A stretch of 64,000 nt of DNA from Streptomyces sp. DI166 (GCF_900091315.1 NZ_FLSP01000031.1:21540-85539), one strand, 5' to 3'. Numbered from the stretch's first letter, positions 1 to 8,113 are shown. The notes: generated by a model from the letters alone, not told the origin. Numbers and translations: made by a program.

Positions 1-151
1 CGCTCTCGGCGAGTTCGTCGTTGAGGGCGCCCATGAAGGAGAACATCGCCTGGATGTCCTGCTCGGTCCAGACCGGGGAGCCCTCCGGTCCGCCGCCCTT
101 CATCACCTCGTAGTCCGCCTGGCTGCCCTGCACCATGACCAGGTACTTCAT
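1..151 (-). CDS. YCII/DGPF-domain protein (partial, 3' end off window)
   Basis: Only the first 50 codons are inside the window; the ATG is at 149-151 on the minus strand and the gene runs off the left edge. The product begins MKYLVMVQGSQADYEVMKGG, the usual opening of YCII-related (DGPF) proteins, small dimeric alpha/beta-barrel proteins often found beside ECF sigma factors. No catalytic residue can be judged from this fragment. The 96 bases between this start and the next gene end hold nothing I can name. The family assignment rests on the N-terminal pattern alone. Confidence 0.75.
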   Translation of the reverse strand, partial: MKYLVMVQGSQADYEVMKGGGPEGSPVWTEQDIQAMFSFMGALNDELAES

Positions 152-247
152 GACTCGCTCCTTCGTCTCGGGCCGCCCGTCCGGGCGGCTCTTCACAGGG
201 GACGTCGGAGCCGGGCCCGCGCTCTCGACATGGTGCGGCGGGAAAAC

Positions 248-562
248 TCAGGAATTTTTCGCGGCGGGCTGTTCGGCCTGTTCCGGGCCCTCGGAGCCAT
301 CCGGGCCCGCGGGCCGCTGCGGGCTCTCGGGCCGTTCCGGGCTCACGGACCGCACCGGCGAGGGCTGGGGGTGATGGTGGTGCGTGCGGTGGTGCGGGTG
401 CGGCTCCTCCTCGGCGCCCTCCTCGACGTACGCCTCGCAGTCGGGATTGTGGCAGGGGCCCGGCACCCAGCGCGGTACCCACGCGCCCAGCGTCTTGTGG
501 CGCCGGACGACCGTTTCGACGGACTGTCCGCAGGCCGGACAGGCACGTGTCTCGCTGTCCAT
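248..562 (-). CDS. small zinc-ribbon protein with Pro/Glu/His-rich tail
   Basis: 104 residues. The N-terminus carries a CPACG pair (about residues 8-12) and a second Cys pair in PCHNPDCEAY (about residues 37-42), a plausible four-cysteine zinc ribbon. From about residue 55 the protein is low complexity, with a His cluster (HHRTHHHH) and many Pro, Glu and Ser, so it is probably disordered. ATG at 560-562. It lies 18 bases downstream of the reductase gene on the same strand and may share its transcript. Similar small proteins are common in Streptomyces, but I know no function. Confidence 0.7.
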   Translation of the reverse strand: MDSETRACPACGQSVETVVRRHKTLGAWVPRWVPGPCHNPDCEAYVEEGAEEEPHPHHRTHHHHPQPSPVRSVSPERPESPQRPAGPDGSEGPEQAEQPAAKNS

Positions 563-580
563 GTCCTCAGGGTAGGACGG

Positions 581-1165
581 TCAGCGCTTGCGTGCGTAGG
601 TGCGGACGACCACGCCGTTGCCGAACGTACGGACGTCCTCCAGCGTGAAGTCGGTGACGGCGAAGCCGGTGCCGAACATCGGCATGCCCGCGCCGTACAC
701 CTGCGGGTAGGTCTTGATCACCAACTCGTCGATCTCGTCGAGCAGTTCGCCCGCGACCTGCGAGCCGCCGCAGAGCCAGATGCCGAGTTCTCCCTCCTCG
801 GCCTTCAGCTCGCGGATCCGGCCGACGAGGTCCTCCTCGATGACGGTGACGTTCGGGTCCGGGGAGGTGCCGAGCGAGCGCGAGGCGACGTACTCGCGCA
901 GATGGCCGTACGGGCTGGTGACACCGGCGTCCAGGGCGAGCTGATAGCTGGCGCGGCCCTGGACGACCGTGTCGAAGTGGAGGTTCTCGGCGCCCTTGAG
1001 GCCGAGCTGTTCGCGGCCCTGGACGGGGATGGTGTCCGGCCACTGCGCGGCGAGGTAGCCGAGGAACTCCTCGTCCAGGAAGGCGAACATCGAGGAGGCG
1101 TCGCCGTCCGGGGCGCCGATGAAACCGTCGATGGAGCAGGCGACGAAGTACGTGAGCTTTCGCAA
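581..1165 (-). CDS. dihydrofolate reductase-family (RibD C-terminal-like) protein
   Basis: About 194 residues from a TTG start at 1165; the product opens with RKLTYFVACSIDGFIGAPDG, the typical first strand of DHFR/RibD_C-like NADPH-dependent reductases (the YwjB/YyaP type). Later landmarks are the segment around VVQGRASYQLAL and the IWLCGGSQVAGELL segment, which resembles the nucleotide-binding Gly pair of the family, followed by the barrel end MPMFGTGF. The substrate cannot be predicted and these are usually not folate enzymes. It is divergent from a TetR gene at 1278 with palindromes between them, so it is likely the regulator's target. The start is uncertain, since the frame stays open upstream. 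Confidence 0.8.
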   Translation of the reverse strand: MRKLTYFVACSIDGFIGAPDGDASSMFAFLDEEFLGYLAAQWPDTIPVQGREQLGLKGAENLHFDTVVQGRASYQLALDAGVTSPYGHLREYVASRSLGTSPDPNVTVIEEDLVGRIRELKAEEGELGIWLCGGSQVAGELLDEIDELVIKTYPQVYGAGMPMFGTGFAVTDFTLEDVRTFGNGVVVRTYARKR

Positions 1166-1195
1166 GCCGGTCTCTTTTCGTAGGCTGACCGTGAA

Positions 1196-1235
1196 CAACT
1201 CCAGTTGTAGTACTTCGCTTGTAGTGGTTGCAAGC
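1196..1235. promoter_or_regulatory. candidate TetR operator region in divergent promoter
   Basis: Two inverted repeats lie between the divergent reductase and TetR genes. CAACT-CC-AGTTG is at 1196-1207, and GCTTG with CAAGC nine bases apart is at 1217-1235. The direct repeat TTGTAGT also occurs twice here. Placement between a TetR gene and its divergent neighbour is the usual layout for an autoregulatory operator. Which repeat is bound is unknown. Confidence 0.4.
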
Positions 1236-1277
1236 GTATTTATGGGCCGGGACTGAAGTGGGAGAGGAGATTCCGCA

Positions 1278-1868
1278 TTGGCCAGGAATCCGGAGCGCCG
1301 GGCCGCGCTGGTGGACGCCGGGGTGGAGGTGCTGGCGCGGGAAGGGGCGCGCGGGCTGACGTTCCGCGCGGTGGACGCCGAGGCGGGGGTGCCGGTGGGT
1401 ACCGCGTCCAACTACTTCACCGGCCGCGACGACCTGCTCCGCCAGATCGACGCCCGTCTGCACGTACGGCTCGCCCCCGACCCGAAGGTGATCGAGGAGC
1501 TGCTGGAACGGCCCAAGGACCGGTCACTGGTCGCGGCGTTCATGCACGACCTGATGGACCGCGCCACGCGGGACCGCACGGGATACCTGGCCCTGCTGGA
1601 GATGCGCCTGGAGGCCACCCGCCGCCCGGAACTGCGTGACTCGTACACCGCGTCCGTGCGCGGGGACCTGACCGAGGGCATGGAGTTCCACCGCGACGCC
1701 GGTCTCCCCGGCGGTGACGAGACCGTCGCGGTGCTCTATCTGGCGATGCTCGGCCTGATCCTGGAGCACCTGACCCTGCCGGGGGTGCTGGACGGCGTGC
1801 TGCCGGGGGTGAGCGTGCCGGGGGGGCTGATCGACCGGATCGTGGCGACGATCGTGCCTCAGGACTGA
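1278..1868 (+). CDS. TetR/AcrR-family transcriptional regulator
   Basis: 196 residues from a TTG start preceded by a strong GGAGAGGAG Shine-Dalgarno at 1261-1269. Residues ~8-55 form the TetR helix-turn-helix: ALVDAGVEVLAREGARGLTF, then VDAEAGVPVGTASNYFTGRD with the conserved recognition-helix pattern. The rest is a helical ligand-binding domain with two predicted long hydrophobic helices (around AVLYLAMLGLILEHL). Its neighbour is the divergent reductase at 581-1165, probably co-regulated through the palindromes at 1196-1235. The 3' end overlaps the convergent GNAT gene by 10 bases. The ligand is unknown. Confidence 0.9.
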   Translation: MARNPERRAALVDAGVEVLAREGARGLTFRAVDAEAGVPVGTASNYFTGRDDLLRQIDARLHVRLAPDPKVIEELLERPKDRSLVAAFMHDLMDRATRDRTGYLALLEMRLEATRRPELRDSYTASVRGDLTEGMEFHRDAGLPGGDETVAVLYLAMLGLILEHLTLPGVLDGVLPGVSVPGGLIDRIVATIVPQD

Positions 1869-2491
1869 CGCGGCTCGCCGGAGTTGCGCGGCTCGCCGGA
1901 GTGCCGCGGCTCGCGCCACATGGGGAACATCTGCGGGCCGTCGGGCAGTTGCAGCGGCCGGCCGAGCAGATCGAACCCGAGCCGCTCGTACAGCTTCCGG
2001 CTGCGCTCGCTGCTCGCCTCCAGATAGGCGGGGGTGCCCTCACGGTCACAGCGGTCGAGGACGGCTCCCATGAGCGCGGAACCGATCCCCTCGCCCTGCC
2101 GGCCCGGCCGGACGCCGATCATCCACAGGTACTCGTGGGCGCGGTCGGTCGGGTGTATCCCGGCGGTGAGCCTGGCGATGAGTTCGACGCGCTCGTTGTC
2201 GGGGTCGACGGCCGCCCGCACCTGCGCGGGCCCTTCGTCGTCGGCCTCGTGGCCCCCGGCGGGCGTCGGCAGCCAGAGCGCGCAGGCGGACCCGTCCTCG
2301 GTCATGTCGATCCGCCCGGCCTCCAGCACGATGTCGGCGAAGGCCGCCATGAGGCGGTGGTGGGTGGCCCGGCGGTACTCGTCCCCGGGGAAGACCCAGC
2401 CACTGACGGGATCGTCCTGGAAGGCCGAGTCGAGCAACCGCACGACCAGGTCCCGGTCGCCCTGGCCTGCCTGCCGGATGCCTGCGCTCAT
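1859..2491 (-). CDS. GNAT-family N-acetyltransferase
   Basis: 210 residues, ATG at 2489-2491 with GGAGGGG upstream. The GNAT fold is visible: an N-terminal strand/helix pair, a long insertion, then motif A in WMIGVRPGRQGEGIGSALMG (acetyl-CoA pyrophosphate loop of the RxxGxG/A type) and motif B in YERLGFDLLGRPL. The substrate is unknown. The C-terminus is unusual: three copies of a hexapeptide of the form x-E-P-R-x-S encoded by an 18-bp tandem repeat. The stop overlaps the end of the convergent TetR gene. Confidence 0.88.
   Translation of the reverse strand: MSAGIRQAGQGDRDLVVRLLDSAFQDDPVSGWVFPGDEYRRATHHRLMAAFADIVLEAGRIDMTEDGSACALWLPTPAGGHEADDEGPAQVRAAVDPDNERVELIARLTAGIHPTDRAHEYLWMIGVRPGRQGEGIGSALMGAVLDRCDREGTPAYLEASSERSRKLYERLGFDLLGRPLQLPDGPQMFPMWREPRHSGEPRNSGEPRQS
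1870..1914. repeat. 18-bp tandem repeat at GNAT gene 3' end
   Basis: GCGGCTCGCCGGAGT starts at 1870 and 1888, and a shortened copy starts at 1906, so the period is 18 bp. It stays in frame with the acetyltransferase and encodes its repeated hexapeptide tail. The copies are near identical, which suggests recent slippage or unequal exchange. Confidence 0.75.
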
Positions 2492-2618
2492 CGTCCGCCC
2501 CTCCGTGTGAACCGGCGGTGATCGTATGGCGGTTGGCGGGTGCGGTGGTGCGACGGGGCCGAGATTGACGGGAATTGGCCCCTGCCGGTGGCAGGAACCC
2601 ACACGCCCTCACATGAAC

Positions 2619-2702
2619 GGGCCCCGCACACCGTGGGGATGTGCGGGACCCGCCTGGCCGGAGCCGGTGGTCGTGCGGGGTCAGGAGCCTCACGACCACC
2701 GG
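2619..2702 (-). terminator. two hairpins downstream of the polyprenyl synthase gene
   Basis: The proximal hairpin has a perfect 12-bp stem, CCGGTGGTCGTG (2664-2675) with CACGACCACCGG (2691-2702), ending 18 bases beyond the synthase stop. A second, near-perfect 12-bp stem is 2619-2630 with 2640-2651. Neither has a clear U-tract, as is common for Streptomyces terminators. They probably end the encapsulin operon. Confidence 0.65.
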
Positions 2703-2720
2703 TCCGGGGTCTTCGGTGAG

Positions 2721-3892
2721 CTAGGTGGTGCGTCGGGTGACGAACTCGGCGAGGGCCAGGAGGCCGCCCGCCGACTCCGGTTCGGGGACGGCGCGGGCCA
2801 GTTCCTGCATGGCGCGGGCCATCCGGTCGGCGGCCTGGACCTGGGCCCAGTCCCGTCCGCCCGCCTGTTCCACGGCCAGTGCGGTCCGGGCCGTCTCCTC
2901 CTCCGCCGCCAGACCTCCCTTGCCGTGGGGTACCGCGTACAGCTCGGCCAGCGCGGCCGCCGCCGGAGTGCCGGAGGTCAGCGCGGCGACCACGGGCAGC
3001 GACTTCTTGCGGGCCACCAGGTCCGCCCCGGCCGGCTTACCGGTGCGCCGTGGGTCGCCCCATATGCCGATCACGTCGTCGATGAGCTGGAACGCCAGCC
3101 CGGCCTGCCGGCCGAAGGCGTCCATCGCCTCGACGTCCTCCCGCGACGCTCCCGCGTAGAGCGCGCCGAGGGCGCAGGCGCAGCCCAGCAGCGCCCCCGT
3201 CTTGGCCTCGGCCATGGCGAGCGTCTCGTCGAGGCCGACGTCGGAGCAGGCCCGCTGCTCCAGGGCGGTGTCCGTGTGCTGCCCCTCGCACAGTTCGACG
3301 ACACAGGCGGCGAGCCGGCCGGCGGCCGCCGTGGACGCCGGGTGCGGGTCCTCGGCGAGCAGCCGCAGGGCGAGCGCCTGGAGCGCGTCCCCGGCGAGGA
3401 TCGCGTTGGAGTCACCGAACACGGTCCAGGCCGTGGGCCGGTGGCGCCTGGTGGTGTCCCGGTCCATCACGTCGTCGTGCAACAGCGTGAAGTTGTGGAC
3501 CAGTTCCACCGCCGCCGCGGCCCGCACCGCCGCCTTGCGGGCGGGGGCCCGCCCAGCGCCTCGGCCGCGGTGAGGACGAGCGCGGGGCGGATCGCCTTCC
3601 CGGCGTTGCCCGCGGCGGGCGTGCCGTCGGCGTGCTGCCAGCCGAAGTGGTAGAGCGCGGTCCGGCGCATGGCGTCCGGCAAGGATTCGATGGCGGACCG
3701 CAGTTCGGGGTCGACGGCTCCTCGCGCACGCTCCAGGATCGCCATCGCCTCCTGCCCGTCGAGCGGACCCGGTCCGGCGTGTGTCTGGGTCCCGATGGGC
3801 CTCCGCCTTTCACGCGTCTCGGACGATCGCCGTACCCCAAGGGTGTACCCGCCCCGGAGGGCGGGGACACCGGCTGCCGGGGGCTGGGTCAC
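2721..3892 (-). pseudogene. family 2 encapsulin cargo-type polyprenyl synthase, frameshifted
   Basis: The two halves sit in different frames. The GTG start at 3890-3892 leads a low-complexity N-terminus of about 50 residues, then FGWQHADGTP and KAIRPALVL, up to a LGG codon run near 3545-3560. There a G/C homopolymer (plus strand gcgggggcccgccc) breaks the frame. The downstream half resumes with VELVHNFTLLHDDVMDRD, holding the first Asp-rich motif DDVMD, and later LIDDVIGIW, the second. One extra base in the run would restore LGGAPARKAAVRAAAA. Trans-isoprenyl diphosphate synthases join IPP to allylic diphosphates. A disordered N-terminus and GTGA overlap with the shell gene are features of encapsulin-loaded polyprenyl transferases. 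Either a sequencing error in the homopolymer or a true pseudogene. Confidence 0.85.
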
Positions 3893-5295
3893 CGCCAGCG
3901 TCCGATCTCGACGTTCTCCAGCACGCCGAGCGCGTCCGGGACCAGGACCGCGGCCGAGTAGTACGCGGTCACGAGGTACTTGATGATCGCCTGTTCGTTG
4001 ATGCCCATGAACCGCACCGACAGGCTGGGCTCGATCTCGTCCGGGATGCCGGCCTGCTGCAGACCGATGACGCCCTGCTCGGCCTCACCGGTACGCATGG
4101 CGATGATCGAGGTGGTACGGGCCTCGGTGACCGGGATCTTGTTGCACGGGAAGATCGGCACCCCGCGCCAGGTGGGGATGCGGTTGCCCGCCATGTCGAT
4201 GGTCTCGGGGACGAGCCCGCGCTTGTTGAGTTCACGCCCGAAGGCGGAGATGGCCCGCGGATGGGCGAGGAACAGCTTGGTGCCGCGGCGCCTGCTGAGC
4301 AGCTCGTCCATGTCGTCGGGGCTGGGCACGCCGTCGTGCGGCTGGAGCCGCTGGTCGTACTCGCAGTTGTTGAGCAGGCCGAACTCGCGGTTGTTGATCA
4401 GCTCGTGCTCCTGGCGCTCCTTGAGCGCCTCGACGGTCAGCCTGAGCTGCTGCTCGGTCTGGTTCATCGGCTGGTTGTAGAGGTCGGCGACCCTGGTGTG
4501 GATGCGCAGCACCGTCTGGGCGATGCTCAGCTCGTACTCGCGGGGGCTGGCCTCGTAGTCGACGAAGGTGTGCGGGATGTCCGCCTCACCGCTGTGGCCG
4601 GCGGCGAGGTCGATCTCCTTCTCGCCGTACTTGTTGGCGCGCTGGGCCGGGATCGCGCGGTGCGCGGTGAGGTGCTCGCGGAGCGCCTCGGAGCGCTCGG
4701 CGACCTGTTCGACGTCCTGCCGGGACAGCACGAGGAGGGTGCAGCCGGTGACCGTGCGGACCGTGTACTCCCAGATGGCGTCCTCGCCGAGCAGGGCGTG
4801 GTCGCCGAGGTAGGCGCCGTCCGCCAGCACACCCAGCGACTCGTCGTCGCCGTAGGGGCCGGTGCCGATCTTCTCCACCCGGCCGTGCGCCAGCAGATAG
4901 ACCTCGTCGGCGGGGCTGCCGAAGGAGGCGAGCACCTCCCCCGCGGCGAGTTCGCGCTGCTCGCAGCGGCGGGCGAGTTCGGTGAGTACGTCCAGGTCCT
5001 CGAAGTCCCGCAGCGGGGGCAGCTCGCCCAGCTCGGCGGGGATGACCTCGACCCGGTCACCGGTCTTCACGAAGGTGACGCGGCCGTCCCCGACGGCGTA
5101 GCTGAGGCGGCGGTTCACCCGGTAGGTACCGCCCTGCACATTGACCCACGGCAGCATCCGCAGCAGCCAGCGCGAGCTGATCTCCTGCATCTGGGGTGCC
5201 GACTTGGTGGTGGTGGCCAGGTTCCGCGCGGCGGCAGTGCCGAGACTCTGCTGCGGCCTGCTCTCGTCAGTGCGGATCTCTTCGCCTACCGACAT
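3889..5295 (-). CDS. family 2B encapsulin shell protein with cyclic-nucleotide-binding-like insertion (EshA-like)
   Basis: 468 residues, ATG at 5293-5295 with GGGAGGG upstream. Three parts can be seen. An N-terminal arm includes SLGTAAARNLATTTKSAPQ and the segment SSRWLLRMLPWV, hallmarks of family 2 encapsulins. A cyclic-nucleotide-binding-like domain spans about residues 95-210 (FGSPADEVYLLAHGRVEKIG, then ADGAYLGDHALLGED). A C-terminal HK97-like shell domain contains the NNREFGLLNNCEYDQRL and MGINEQAIIKYLVTAYYS segments. Family 2B members self-assemble into protein compartments that load terpene-related enzymes through disordered N-termini. S. griseus/S. coelicolor EshA belongs here. The usual CNB phosphate cassette is atypical (LGDHALL... 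WEYTVRTV), so ligand binding is open. It is coupled to the cargo gene by GTGA overlap. Confidence 0.92.
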   Translation of the reverse strand: MSVGEEIRTDESRPQQSLGTAAARNLATTTKSAPQMQEISSRWLLRMLPWVNVQGGTYRVNRRLSYAVGDGRVTFVKTGDRVEVIPAELGELPPLRDFEDLDVLTELARRCEQRELAAGEVLASFGSPADEVYLLAHGRVEKIGTGPYGDDESLGVLADGAYLGDHALLGEDAIWEYTVRTVTGCTLLVLSRQDVEQVAERSEALREHLTAHRAIPAQRANKYGEKEIDLAAGHSGEADIPHTFVDYEASPREYELSIAQTVLRIHTRVADLYNQPMNQTEQQLRLTVEALKERQEHELINNREFGLLNNCEYDQRLQPHDGVPSPDDMDELLSRRRGTKLFLAHPRAISAFGRELNKRGLVPETIDMAGNRIPTWRGVPIFPCNKIPVTEARTTSIIAMRTGEAEQGVIGLQQAGIPDEIEPSLSVRFMGINEQAIIKYLVTAYYSAAVLVPDALGVLENVEIGRWR

Positions 5296-5451
5296 AAGGA
5301 ATTGCCCTCCCGGTCATGCACCGACGCCGATCGCGCCGGGCATCGAATCGCAGGGCCAAGCCTTCCTTACGCAGAGTGTCGATGCTATTACACGAAAGAG
5401 CGGGAATGGATCACCAGCCGCTTGGGCACACGGGCGTCGCGAACCGCGATC

Positions 5452-6369
5452 ATGTTCGACAATGGTGCCGTGACCAGCCTCGACGCCCTTCAGCCCCGGC
5501 TCCCCTCGCCGCTTGAGGAGATCGTGGACGAACGATTCGCCCGCTGCGGGGTGCGGCTGCTGCTCAAGCGCGACGACCTGATCCACCCGGAGCTGATCGG
5601 CAACAAGTGGCGCAAGCTCGCGCCCAATCTCACAGCGGCGGCCGGCCGGCCCGTCCTCACCTTCGGCGGCGCCTACTCCAACCATCTGCGCGCCACCGCC
5701 GCCGCGGGCCGCCTGCTGGGTCTGGAGACGGTCGGGGTGGTCCGGGGCGACGAACTGGCCGGCCGCCCCCTCAACCCCTCCCTCGCCCGCTGCGCCGCCG
5801 ACGGCATGCGCCTGCACTTCGTCGACAGGTCGACGTACCGGCGCAAGACCGAGCCGGACGTCCTCGCCGCGCTCCTGCGGGAGGCAGGCGCCGAGGAGGC
5901 GTACGTCGTCCCGGAGGGCGGCAGCAACATCCGCGCCGTGCGCGGCTGCCGGGCCCTCGGCGAGGAGTTGCGCGGCCACTGCGACGTGGCCGCGGTCGCC
6001 TGCGGCACCGGCGGCACCCTCGCCGGACTGGCCGCGGGTCTCGGCCCCGGCCGGCGGGCGCTCGGGGTGCCCGTGCTCAAGGGCGGTTTCCTCACGCGGG
6101 AGATACGGGCCCTCCAGCACGCGGCGTTCGGCGGCCCGCGCGGGGACTGGTCCCTGGACGACCGCTTCCACTTCGGCGGCTACGCGCGTACCGGACCCGA
6201 ACTGGAGTCCTTCGCCGCCGACTTCGAGGACCGGCACGCCGTCCCGGTGGAGCGCATGTACGTCGCCAAGCTGCTGTACGGGCTGCTGACGCTCGCCGAG
6301 GAGGGCGCCTTCGCGCGCGGGGCGACGATCGCGGCGGTGATCACGGGACGGCCGTTCCCGGCCTCCTGA
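5452..6369 (+). CDS. PLP-dependent D-cysteine desulfhydrase / ACC deaminase-family enzyme
   Basis: About 305 residues from ATG 5452; a GTG at 5470 is an alternative, and neither has a clear Shine-Dalgarno. The fold-type II PLP signature is present: LLKRDDLIHPELIGNKWRKL, where the Lys of GNKWRKL is the expected Schiff-base residue. It is followed by TFGGAYSNHLRATAAAG (substrate carboxylate/Ser loop), PEGGSN, and the phosphate-binding loop CGTGGTLAGL. Family members deaminate 1-aminocyclopropane-1-carboxylate or release H2S and ammonia from D-cysteine; the sequence does not separate these. It is divergent from the encapsulin gene across 156 bases. The neighbourhood does not prove a link, though family 2A encapsulins load a PLP cysteine desulfurase. 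Confidence 0.85.
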   Translation: MFDNGAVTSLDALQPRLPSPLEEIVDERFARCGVRLLLKRDDLIHPELIGNKWRKLAPNLTAAAGRPVLTFGGAYSNHLRATAAAGRLLGLETVGVVRGDELAGRPLNPSLARCAADGMRLHFVDRSTYRRKTEPDVLAALLREAGAEEAYVVPEGGSNIRAVRGCRALGEELRGHCDVAAVACGTGGTLAGLAAGLGPGRRALGVPVLKGGFLTREIRALQHAAFGGPRGDWSLDDRFHFGGYARTGPELESFAADFEDRHAVPVERMYVAKLLYGLLTLAEEGAFARGATIAAVITGRPFPAS

Positions 6370-6373
6370 TCGC

Positions 6374-6462
6374 CTCACCCCTCCTCGCGGAAGGCCGCCG
6401 CGGCCGTAGTGCAGGCGCCAGGCGTCGTGGACCTCTCACCCCTCCTCGCGGAAGGCCGCCGC
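6374..6462. repeat. 28-bp direct repeat duplicating the antiporter gene 3' end
   Basis: A 28-base sequence beginning CTCACCCCTCCTCGCGGAAG occurs at 6374-6401 and 6435-6462, 61 bases apart. The second copy is the true C-terminal coding end of the antiporter (...FREEG-stop on the minus strand). The first is a downstream duplicate that still encodes a FREEG-stop in another frame. Nothing else is recognisable in the 66 bases between the convergent genes. Confidence 0.75.
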
Positions 6463-8031
6463 CTCCTCCAGGTCCAGCCTTCGCAGCAGGGCGCGCAGCA
6501 TCTCGTCGTCGATGTAGCGGCCGTCCCGGAGCTTGACGAAGACCTCGCGCTCGGCACCGATCATCTCCCGCGAGAGGCGGCGGTAGGTGTCGTCGACCGT
6601 CTCCCCGGTGACCGGGTTGACCTGGCCGAGGCGCTCCCAGACGGCGTTGCGGCGGCGCTCCAGGACGCTGCGCAGCCGGTCGGCGAGCGGGGGCGGCAGG
6701 GCGTTGCGCTCGTCGGCGAGGAGTTCGTCGAGGCGCTGCTCGGCGGCGCGGGACGCCTGTGCCTGGGCGTTGGCCTCGGCGAGGGTCTCGGCCCGGACGT
6801 CGCGGCCGGGCAGCTTCAGCAGCCGGATCAGCGGGGGCAGGGTGACGCCCTGGACGACGAGGGTGCCGATGACGGTGGTGAAGGTGAGGAACAGGATCAG
6901 ATTGCGCTCGGGGAACTCCTCGCCGCCGTGCACGGTGAGCGGGATGGAGAAGGCGATGGCCAGCGAGACCACGCCGCGCATGCCCGCCCACGCGATGACG
7001 AACGGTCCCTTCCAGGTGGGGTTGTCCTCCCGCTCCCTGATCCGGGCCGACAGCATGCGCGGCAGGAAGGTCGCCGGGTAGACCCACACGAACCGGGAGG
7101 CGACGACCACCAGGAAGACGACGATCGCGTACGCGGCGGCGCGTCCTCCCTCGTACTCGCCGAGTCCCTTGAGGACGACCGGCAGCTGGAGTCCGATCAG
7201 CGCGAACACCGCCGATTCGAGGACGAAGGCGACCATCTTCCACACGGCCTCCTCCTGGAGGCGGGTGGCGAAATCGACCTCCCACGCGCGGTGCCCCAGC
7301 AACAGCGCGACGACCACCACGGCGAGCACTCCGGAGGCGTGCACCTGCTCGGCGACCGCGTAGGCCACGAACGGGATCAGCAGCGAGAGAGTGTTCTGCA
7401 GCAGCGCCTCCTTCAGATGGGTGCGCAGCCAGTGGATCGGCACCATGAGCAGCAGTCCGATGCCGATGCCGCCGATCGCCGCGACCAGGAACTCGGCGAT
7501 GCCGCCCGCCCAGGTGGCGCCCTCGCCGACGGCGGCCGCGAGCGCGACCCGGTAGGCGGTGATGGCGGTCGCGTCGTTCACCAGGGACTCGCCCTGGAGG
7601 ATGGTGGTGATCCGCGAGGGCAGCCCCACCCGGCGGGCGACGGCCGTGGCCGCGACCGCGTCGGGCGGCGCCACCACCGCGCCCAGCACCAGGGCGGCGG
7701 TCAGCGGCATCTCGGGAATGAGCGCATAGGCGGCCCAGCCCACCACGAAGGTCGCGAACAGCACGTACCCGACCGACAGCAGCGCCACGGGCCGGATCTG
7801 GGCCCGCAGGTCGAGATAGGAGCTGTCGGTGGCGGCCGTGTGCAGCAGGGGCGGCAGGATCAGCGGGAGGACGACGTGCGGGTCGAGGGTGTACTCGGGG
7901 ACGCCGGGCAGGTACGACACCGCCAGGCCCACCGCGACCAGCAGCAGCGGCGCCGGGACCGGGGTGCGCCGGGCGGCCGCCGCGACCGCGGCACTGCCCG
8001 CCACCAGCAACAGCAGGGGCATCACGTCCAT
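6436..8031 (-). CDS. CPA1-family Na+(K+)/H+ antiporter
   Basis: 531 residues from ATG 8029-8031. The frame continues upstream, but that would run across the start of the divergent zinc-finger gene. Residues 1-~400 are about twelve hydrophobic segments of the NhaP/CPA1 type. Conserved motifs include GAVVAPPDAVAATAVA, GESLVNDATAI (the Asn-Asp ion-translocation pair) and WAGMRGVVSLAIAFSIPL. Residues ~420-531 are a charged cytoplasmic tail rich in Glu and Arg, likely regulatory. It exchanges monovalent cations for protons at the plasma membrane. Proximity to the osmotic-stress pair ushX-sigH is suggestive only. The 3' end is duplicated downstream. Confidence 0.92.
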   Translation of the reverse strand: MDVMPLLLLVAGSAAVAAAARRTPVPAPLLLVAVGLAVSYLPGVPEYTLDPHVVLPLILPPLLHTAATDSSYLDLRAQIRPVALLSVGYVLFATFVVGWAAYALIPEMPLTAALVLGAVVAPPDAVAATAVARRVGLPSRITTILQGESLVNDATAITAYRVALAAAVGEGATWAGGIAEFLVAAIGGIGIGLLLMVPIHWLRTHLKEALLQNTLSLLIPFVAYAVAEQVHASGVLAVVVVALLLGHRAWEVDFATRLQEEAVWKMVAFVLESAVFALIGLQLPVVLKGLGEYEGGRAAAYAIVVFLVVVASRFVWVYPATFLPRMLSARIREREDNPTWKGPFVIAWAGMRGVVSLAIAFSIPLTVHGGEEFPERNLILFLTFTTVIGTLVVQGVTLPPLIRLLKLPGRDVRAETLAEANAQAQASRAAEQRLDELLADERNALPPPLADRLRSVLERRRNAVWERLGQVNPVTGETVDDTYRRLSREMIGAEREVFVKLRDGRYIDDEMLRALLRRLDLEEAAAFREEG

Positions 8032-8113
8032 GGGCCTCGCCCGCTCTCTCGTCGCCGTCCGGCCCGCCGATTTTCCGCGCGGCCTTGCACACGCCCGTCG
8101 TAACCTGGCAATC

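Noticed and set aside
3781..5451. A long plus-strand open frame (in frame with the PLP enzyme) antisense to the encapsulin gene.
   Set aside because: Its product is Arg/Gly/Leu/Val-rich low-information sequence, typical of antisense frames in GC-rich DNA; the encapsulin on the other strand is unmistakable.
2721..6369. A complete 2-methylisoborneol cluster around the encapsulin.
   Set aside because: No terpene cyclase or methyltransferase gene lies in this stretch; the only cyclase in the window (29836-30921) matches epi-isozizaene synthase and is 24 kb away.
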